Positions 34,376 to 38,782 of a DNA stretch of 38,782 nucleotides are shown here, piece after piece. The notes under the pieces were generated by a model. It saw only the letters and a program-made list of their open reading frames with translations. It had not been told where the DNA came from and ran no database searches. A program made the position numbers and the translations under genes. Position 1 is the stretch's first letter; each line of letters opens with the position of its first letter. Origin of the DNA: an uncultured Caulobacterales bacterium (GTDB lineage: Bacteria; Pseudomonadota; Alphaproteobacteria; Caulobacterales; Caulobacteraceae); assembly GCA_903858185.1 (NCBI GenBank), contig CAIOHT010000020.1, positions 1-38,782 of the forward strand, given 5' to 3'.

Positions 34376-35401
34376 TCAGGCCGGAAAGACGTGCGCCACG
34401 CGGGCCGTGAGGCCGACGCCCGCACCGATCGAAAGCGCGCGCCCCTGCTCGCGCGGCGCCCGGACTTCGAGCCGCTGGCCCCGGGCGGTTTCGATCGCGA
34501 TACGGGCGACCGCGCCGTCGATCCCTATCCGCCGGACAACGGCCCGGAAGCCCTCGTCGTCCAGGGCCAGATCATGGGGCCGCACGAAGGCGACCGAGGG
34601 TCCGTCGACTGCGCCGGGTGCGGGCAGCGTGACGTCGTCCACCGTGAACCGGCCGCCCCTGACGACACCCTCAAGCCGGTTGGACTCGCCGACGAAGCTG
34701 CAGACGAAGGCGTTGGCCGGATGATCCTGCAGGTCCTCAGGCGTGCCGACCTGCTCGATCACGCCGCCGTTCAGGACTGCCACGCGGTCAGCCAGACCGA
34801 GCGCCTCGTCCTGGTCGTGCGTAACGAAGAGGGTGGTGACGCCCGTCGCGTCGTGGATCCGCCGCAGTTCACGTCGGAGCGACTTGCGGACAGTCGCATC
34901 CAGCGCACCGAAGGGCTCGTCCAGCAACAGCACGCGCGGCGCAACCGCCAGCGCCCGCGCGAGGGCGACCCGCTGCCGCTGGCCGCCTGACAGCTGCGCC
35001 GGATAGCGATCAGACAGGCCGTCCAGTTCGACCAGCTTCAGCAGCTGCTCGACACGCGCAGCGATCCCGGCCTTCGGCGGCCTGTCCGCGCCCCCGCGGA
35101 CATCGAGGCCGAACGCGACGTTCTTCGCCACGGTCATGTGCTTGAACAGGGCGTACTGCTGGAACACGAAGCCCACGCGCCGGCCGGCCGCGCTGGCGTG
35201 TGTCATGTCTTCCCCGTCGAACAGGACCTGGCCGGCGTCTGGCTTCTCCAGGCCCGCGATGGTCCGGAGCAGCGTGGTCTTTCCCGATCCGGACGGCCCG
35301 AGCAGCGCCAGAAGTTCGCCTGGCGCGATATCGACACTGACGTCCTTCAGCGCCGGATAGCGGCCAAAGGCCTTCGCGACAGAGCGGATCGATATGGTCA
35401 T
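34376..35401 (-). CDS. cysA: Sulfate/thiosulfate-type ABC transporter ATP-binding protein
   Basis: 341 aa ABC ATPase. Walker [21 protein letters not shown], signature [16 protein letters not shown], Walker [14 protein letters not shown] and H-loop [16 protein letters not shown] are all intact. The N-terminal [20 protein letters not shown] and the short TOBE-like C-terminal domain ([13 protein letters not shown], then [20 protein letters not shown]) are typical of CysA, which powers CysTW-dependent sulfate uptake with a periplasmic Sbp/CysP. No permease or binding protein gene is in this window, so the gene is either split from its operon or pairs with components elsewhere. It converges with the transglutaminase-like gene, with 6 nt between stops. 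Confidence 0.88.
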   Translation of the reverse strand: MTISIRSVAKAFGRYPALKDVSVDIAPGELLALLGPSGSGKTTLLRTIAGLEKPDAGQVLFDGEDMTHASAAGRRVGFVFQQYALFKHMTVAKNVAFGLDVRGGADRPPKAGIAARVEQLLKLVELDGLSDRYPAQLSGGQRQRVALARALAVAPRVLLLDEPFGALDATVRKSLRRELRRIHDATGVTTLFVTHDQDEALGLADRVAVLNGGVIEQVGTPEDLQDHPANAFVCSFVGESNRLEGVVRGGRFTVDDVTLPAPGAVDGPSVAFVRPHDLALDDEGFRAVVRRIGIDGAVARIAIETARGQRLEVRAPREQGRALSIGAGVGLTARVAHVFPA

Positions 35402-35470
35402 TCGGTCGAACGGCTCCGGTCACCTGGCGTCGCGACACCTGGTCCACGCAATAGACAGGGCGAACCCCGT

Positions 35471-35497
35471 GGGCCGGGCCGCAAGGGGCCCCAGCCC
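35471..35497 (-). terminator. Strong hairpin after the 192-aa membrane protein gene
   Basis: Immediately beyond the stop codon on the minus strand, GGGCTGGGGCC pairs with GGCCCGGCCC (about ten base pairs, one bulge) around the loop CCTTGC. No T-tract follows. It probably separates this gene from cysA. Confidence 0.5.
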
Positions 35498-35498
35498 G

Positions 35499-36077
35499 TC
35501 AGGCCCGTACCACCGCTGCGTGACCATCAAAGGAGACGCGTGCGATCCGCCCCAGCTGTTTCACGAGCGGCTGAACCGCGGGGATGGTCTGGATGATGAA
35601 ATCAAAACCACCTTCACGCGACGCCATCAAGGCCTCGGCGTTGGCCCTGCCCGCCTTGGTTTGCGGAACGTCTGCCAGAGTGGCGGAGGTCTGGAGGATT
35701 CCATCCAGCGTCATGGTCAGCGTAATCATCAGCTTGTGGACGCCAATGCGCAGCTTCGGGTCACGCAGATCCGGGAGCCGGTCGCGATGGCGCTCGTAGG
35801 CATCGACCTCGCGCCGCGCGCCGGCCAGCATCTGCAGCGTGATCCGCCCGAACGGCTCACCGATCTTTCGCGAGTCGTCGGCCATTCCGAGGATGGTCGT
35901 GAAGGTGAAGATGATCTCGCCGAGCAGCAGCGCAGCCTCCTGCTCCCGCTCCCGCCGTCGCAGCCAGGCCTCGAACCGCGCCGCGAGAAACCCTCCGAGG
36001 GTCGCCAGCAGGGCGCCGAGCACCACGGCAATCAGCGTGTCGTCCGGCACACCGAAGTTGGGAATCTCCCTGACCAT
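35499..36077 (-). CDS. Membrane-anchored protein of unknown function
   Basis: 192 aa. A single N-terminal helix (about residues 14-33, TLIAVVLGALLATLGGFLAA) is followed by a basic, coiled-coil-like stretch (RFEAWLRRREREQEAALLLG) and an alpha-helical cytoplasmic or periplasmic domain. No recognised catalytic motif is visible. It is not similar to CysT/CysW permeases, so its position upstream of cysA does not make it a sulfate transporter component. The ATG lacks a strong ribosome site. I do not recognise the family. Confidence 0.7.
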   Translation of the reverse strand: MVREIPNFGVPDDTLIAVVLGALLATLGGFLAARFEAWLRRREREQEAALLLGEIIFTFTTILGMADDSRKIGEPFGRITLQMLAGARREVDAYERHRDRLPDLRDPKLRIGVHKLMITLTMTLDGILQTSATLADVPQTKAGRANAEALMASREGGFDFIIQTIPAVQPLVKQLGRIARVSFDGHAAVVRA

Positions 36078-36110
36078 GCCCGACAGTCCGACAGGATCGC
36101 GACATTGTCA

Positions 36111-36126
36111 CGAGCGACGCCGCTCG
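36111..36126 (-). terminator. Hairpin downstream of tRNA-Lys
   Basis: CGAGCG/CGCTCG 6-bp stem with a 4-nt loop, 21 nt beyond the CCA end of the tRNA on the minus strand and before the 192-aa gene. There is no T-run, so it may be a processing or partial termination signal. Confidence 0.35.
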
Positions 36127-36147
36127 GGCGCAGCTCCGCATCAACAA

Positions 36148-36222
36148 TGGTAGGCCGGGTGGGGGTCGAACCCACGACCATTCGATTAAAAGTCGAATGC
36201 TCTACCACTGAGCTACCGGCCC
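36148..36222 (-). tRNA. tRNA-Lys (anticodon UUU)
   Basis: 75 nt with encoded CCA. The acceptor GGGCCGG pairs with CCGGCCU (G-U at the first pair). The D-arm is GCTC/GAGC, the anticodon stem TTCGA/TCGAA encloses CTTTTAA giving anticodon TTT, and the T-arm is GTGGG-TTCGACC-CCCAC. It reads AAA and AAG codons. The fold is complete, so it is functional. No attachment-site duplication of its 3' end is visible nearby, so there is no sign of an integrated element here. Confidence 0.97.
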
Positions 36223-36262
36223 GCTTGCGCGGCGCCGTGAAGCGCCCTCTGAAGCGGCGCGG

Positions 36263-36291
36263 ACCATAGGGGCGAGGCCTCTGCGCCGCAA
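36263..36291 (-). promoter_or_regulatory. Promoter of tRNA-Lys
   Basis: TTGCGG, a 17-nt spacer, then TATGGT on the minus strand, about 40 nt before the tRNA 5' end. Good hexamers at optimal spacing. Confidence 0.5.
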
Positions 36292-36338
36292 GCGCCGAAC
36301 GCTTGGCGTGATCGGTCCCCAAGGGTTAGCATCGCGAC

Positions 36339-36953
36339 ATGCGCAAGATTGTCCTCGCCTCCGCCGTCCTGCTGCCCTGCCTCATCGCGACCAGCGCGTC
36401 CGGTCGACAGCCGCAGCCAACCTCGCCGCAGGTGCAGACCACCGACCAGATCAACCGCGGCAGCGTCACCGGCGCCGTCTCCGCGCCCATGCGGGACCTC
36501 AATCTGCTGCGGTCGAAGATTCCGCCGGTGCTGCTGGAAGCGCTGGAGGATCCCTACAAACGGCCCAGACCCGCAAACTGCAGCGAACTTATTGCGTTGC
36601 TGCGACCGCTCAACGAGGCGCTGGGCGCCGATATCGACGAGCCGTCCTCGACCGACGACCGGGCCTTGATGGACAAGGGAAGGGACGTCGCGGGCGACAC
36701 GGCGCTGGGTCTGGTGGCCTCAGCGGCTCAGGATCTGATCCCGTTGCGGGGATGGGTCCGCAAGCTGTCCGGCGCGGAGCAGCACGACAAACTGGTGCGG
36801 GCCGCGATCATCTCGGGCGGAATCCGGCGCGGCTATCTCAAGGGCCTGGGCGAGGCCAAGGGCTGCAACCCGCCGGCCACGCCCACGCACGTCAAGTCCG
36901 ATATCCCGCCGGCCCCGCCCAGGCGGAAAGGGCCGCGCTACCCGATTCGCTAG
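36339..36953 (+). CDS. Exported protein of unknown function
   Basis: 204 aa. A signal peptide (MRKIVLASAVLLPCLIATSA) with probable cleavage near SASG is followed by a polar segment, a mostly helical central region (PMRDLNLLRSKIPPVLLEAL, then ELIALLRPLNEALGADIDEP) and a proline- and lysine-rich C-terminus. A stretch DLIPLRGWVRKLSGAEQHDK looks like the conserved core. The LLPC sequence is not a good lipobox because of the proline before Cys. Probably periplasmic; I do not recognise the family. It converges on tgt, with a palindromic repeat in the 37-nt gap. Confidence 0.75.
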   Translation: MRKIVLASAVLLPCLIATSASGRQPQPTSPQVQTTDQINRGSVTGAVSAPMRDLNLLRSKIPPVLLEALEDPYKRPRPANCSELIALLRPLNEALGADIDEPSSTDDRALMDKGRDVAGDTALGLVASAAQDLIPLRGWVRKLSGAEQHDKLVRAAIISGGIRRGYLKGLGEAKGCNPPATPTHVKSDIPPAPPRRKGPRYPIR

Positions 36954-36962
36954 GGGCGCCGA

Positions 36963-36991
36963 GCGGGCACGTACCTTCGGTCCATGTCCCC
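36963..36991. repeat. Palindromic repeat, copy 3 (convergent junction before tgt)
   Basis: 29 nt matching copy 2 at 19526-19554 with a few changes in the left arm and one A-to-C in the right inner arm (GGTCC for GGTAC). The last base overlaps the tgt stop codon. As with copies 1 and 2, it lies between the 3' ends of two convergent genes, suggesting a bidirectional transcript end. Confidence 0.8.
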
Positions 36992-38100
36992 TATTGCAGG
37001 CCCGCCTTGAAGTCCCGCCTGAAGGCCTCGAACCGCCCCTCGGCGATGGCCGCGCGCATGGCGGCGGTCAGGGCCTGGAAGAAGGCGATGTTGTGCCAGC
37101 TGAGCAGCACCTGGCCGAGGATCTCTTCCGATCGGATCAGGTGGTGCAGATAGGCCTTCGAATAGCCGCTGCTTGCCGGACAGGCGCTGGTCTCGTCCAG
37201 CGGGGTATCGTCCTCGGCGAACCGGGCGTTCTTCATGTTCAGCGGGCCGGACCAGGTCCAGGCCTGACCATGGCGGCCAGAGCGGGTAGGCAGGACACAG
37301 TCGAACATGTCCACGCCCCGCGCGACGGCCTCGACCAGATCAATCGGCTTGCCCACGCCCATCAAATAGCGCGGGCGGTCCACGGGCAGCATGGCCGGCG
37401 CATAGTCCAGCACCTCGCACATCGCCTCATGCCCCTCGCCCACCGCCAGGCCGCCGATGGCGTAACCGTCAAAGCCTGTCTCGGTCAGGCGTTTCGACGA
37501 CTCGCGTCGCAGGTTTTCGAAGGTGGAACCCTGCTGGATGCCGAACAACGCCTGGCTTTCCCGCTCGCCGAAGGCCGCCTTGGACCGTGCGCCCCAGCGG
37601 GCCGACAGCTCCATGCCCTGCCGGGCGCGCGCTTCCTCGGCCGGCCAGGCGACGCATTCGTCCAGCTGCATCACGATATCGCTGCCCAGCAGGTCGGCCT
37701 GGATTTCCATCGAGCGCTCGGGCGTCAGCACATGCTTGCTGCCATCCAGATGGCTGGCGAAGGTCACCGCCTCCTCGGTGACCTTGCTGATGCCGGACAG
37801 GCTCATGACCTGGAAGCCACCGCTGTCGGTGAGGATCGGCTTGTCCCAGCGCATGAAGCGATGCAGGCCGCCCAGCCGCTTCACCCGCTCGGCCGTCGGC
37901 CGCAGCATCAGGTGATAGGTATTGCCCAGCAGGATGTCGGCGCCAGTCTGGGCGACCTGGTCGACGGTCAGCGCCTTGACGGTGCCCGCCGTCCCGACCG
38001 GCATGAAGGCCGGCGTACGGATGTCGCCGCGCGGCGTCTTCAGGACGCCGGTGCGGGCCGCGCCGTCGGTGGCTGTCAGTTCAAAGGGGAAGGTCGCCAA
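36991..38100 (-). CDS. tgt: tRNA-guanine transglycosylase with reduced zinc site
   Basis: 369 aa TIM-barrel. It exchanges guanine-34 in GUN-anticodon tRNAs for preQ1 in queuosine synthesis. Motifs: [25 protein letters not shown] with the general Asp, [24 protein letters not shown] and [14 protein letters not shown] with the nucleophilic Asp of FDCVLPTR. The zinc site C-x-C-x2-C...H found in Zymomonas TGT is here S305-x-C307-x2-S310 with H336 kept, so two of three Cys ligands are lost. Surrounding sequence ([20 protein letters not shown]) is otherwise normal. The start is TTG 38100 with GGAA five bases upstream. It is downstream of queA in the same direction, with a palindromic element between. 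Confidence 0.95.
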   Translation of the reverse strand: MATFPFELTATDGAARTGVLKTPRGDIRTPAFMPVGTAGTVKALTVDQVAQTGADILLGNTYHLMLRPTAERVKRLGGLHRFMRWDKPILTDSGGFQVMSLSGISKVTEEAVTFASHLDGSKHVLTPERSMEIQADLLGSDIVMQLDECVAWPAEEARARQGMELSARWGARSKAAFGERESQALFGIQQGSTFENLRRESSKRLTETGFDGYAIGGLAVGEGHEAMCEVLDYAPAMLPVDRPRYLMGVGKPIDLVEAVARGVDMFDCVLPTRSGRHGQAWTWSGPLNMKNARFAEDDTPLDETSACPASSGYSKAYLHHLIRSEEILGQVLLSWHNIAFFQALTAAMRAAIAEGRFEAFRRDFKAGLQ

Positions 38101-38118
38101 TTCTATTCCAGCAACAAC

Positions 38119-38218
38119 CTTGTCATCCCGGACGGCCCGAAGGGACGATCCGGGACCCAGATACGATCCAGGCCGATTCTGGGCCCCGGCTCTCCGCTAC
38201 GCTGCGGCCGGGATGACA
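38119..38218. repeat. 100-bp palindromic intergenic element, copy 2 (between queA and tgt)
   Basis: Starts CTTGTCATCCCGG and ends CCGGGATGACA, with an internal CGATCCGGGACCCAGAT identical to copy 1 at 18419-18534 and a CTGGGCCCCGG partner arm. The middle differs and is 16 bp shorter. It lies 18 nt upstream of the tgt start inside the queA-tgt unit, where it could act as an attenuator or processing site. Confidence 0.85.
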
Positions 38219-38230
38219 GCGGGATTGATT

Positions 38231-38782
38231 TCAGTCGGCGCGGAATAGCAGGCTTGAATCGCCGTAGGAATAGAAGCGGTAGCCCGTCGCGATTGCGTGA
38301 GCGTAGGCGGCCTTCATGGTCTCGAACCCGCTGAAGGCGCTGACCAGCATGAACAGGGTCGACTTCGGCAGGTGGAAGTTGGTCATCAGCACATCCACCG
38401 CCCTGAAGCGGTAGCCGGGCGTGATGAAGATGGCCGTCTCGCCGGCCCAGGGGTTGATCACGCCCTCGTCGGTCGCGGCGCTCTCCAGCAGACGCAGCGA
38501 GGTCGTGCCGACACAGACGATCCGGCCGCCTGCGGCGCGCACGGCGTTCAGCGCCGCCGCCGCTTCGGCCGGGACTACGCCGTACTCGGCGTGCATGAGG
38601 TGGTCATCGGTGTCGTCGACCTTCATCGGCAGGAAGGTTCCTGCGCCGACGTGCAGCGTGACGAAATGCTGTGAGACTCCGGCCGCGGCCAGGCGGGCCA
38701 GCAGGTCCGGCGTGAAGTGCAGGCCCGCCGTCGGCGCGGCGACCGAGCCGTCCTCGCGGGCGTAGACCGTCTGGTAGTCGGC
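38231..38782 (-). CDS. queA: S-adenosylmethionine:tRNA ribosyltransferase-isomerase QueA, 5' end outside window
   Basis: 183 codons of the C-terminal half are visible and the frame is open at the window edge. It adds the epoxycyclopentane ring from SAM to preQ1-tRNA, the step after Tgt. Family motifs: [96 protein letters not shown] and the end [15 protein letters not shown]. It precedes tgt, as is usual for queuosine operons. Confidence 0.95.
   Translation of the reverse strand, partial: ADYQTVYAREDGSVAAPTAGLHFTPDLLARLAAAGVSQHFVTLHVGAGTFLPMKVDDTDDHLMHAEYGVVPAEAAAALNAVRAAGGRIVCVGTTSLRLLESAATDEGVINPWAGETAIFITPGYRFRAVDVLMTNFHLPKSTLFMLVSAFSGFETMKAAYAHAIATGYRFYSYGDSSLLFRAD

Noticed and set aside
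34213..34425. Cysteine-rich minus-strand frame (runs of Cys)
   Set aside because: The Cys run is simply the complement of the (CAG)7 repeat in the transglutaminase-like gene; no ribosome site.
36148..36222. tRNA-Lys as an integration site
   Set aside because: No integrase gene and no duplicated tRNA 3' end were seen on either side within the window.

Overview
The window is high-GC, densely packed chromosomal DNA from an alphaproteobacterium, most likely a member of the Caulobacterales (Caulobacter, Brevundimonas or Phenylobacterium relatives). The evidence is the gene content (TamA/TamB, BamB next to a YfgM-like protein, HspQ, the circularly permuted ATP-grasp/alpha-E/transglutaminase trio, several ECF sigma factors), the many 4-nt stop/start overlaps (ATGA, GTGA, TTGA) and the frequent TTG/GTG starts. 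It is mostly core genome. No prophage, insertion sequence or CRISPR array is visible. Genes are truncated at both ends: bamB at the left edge and queA at the right edge.

Left region (1-6000, all minus strand): bamB and a YfgM-like TPR protein (outer-membrane protein assembly) lie downstream of panB. Upstream of panB is a run built from two copies of one module. Each copy has a small membrane protein with a DUF6249-like layout, an ECF sigma factor, and a small two-helix membrane protein overlapping the 3' end of the sigma gene. Similar GCATCC-type promoter sequences precede both copies. panB appears to be the last gene of this run and probably starts at a CTG codon.

Region 6000-18000: an ArsC/YffB-like protein and a DUF3237 protein diverge from an orphan Rieske oxygenase alpha subunit. 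Next comes a long minus-strand purine run, guaB - MAPEG - rsmB - small exported protein - guaA - DUF6880, with a good sigma-70-type promoter before guaB. A VapBC toxin-antitoxin pair with a perfect 7-bp-arm operator palindrome, a GNAT acetyltransferase and a ppx-rlmE operon follow.

Region 18000-24700: hspQ, phenylalanine 4-hydroxylase (phhA), and an arginine succinyltransferase catabolic operon (M20 hydrolase - astA - astD - astB). The M20 hydrolase probably replaces the usual AstE; astC is not present. The phhA/astB junction carries two inverted copies of a 29-30 nt palindromic repeat. A third copy sits at the convergent 204-aa gene/tgt junction.

Region 24700-38782: tamA-tamB (both with TTG starts), then divergently the ATP-grasp/alpha-E/transglutaminase cassette (predicted peptide-bond chemistry of unknown purpose), whose last protein ends in polyglutamine encoded by (CAG)7. 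An orphan cysA, an unknown membrane protein, tRNA-Lys(UUU), an exported protein of unknown function, and queA-tgt (queuosine) complete the window. A roughly 100-bp palindromic element occurs twice, after hspQ and between queA and tgt. Tgt has lost two of the three cysteines of the usual zinc site.
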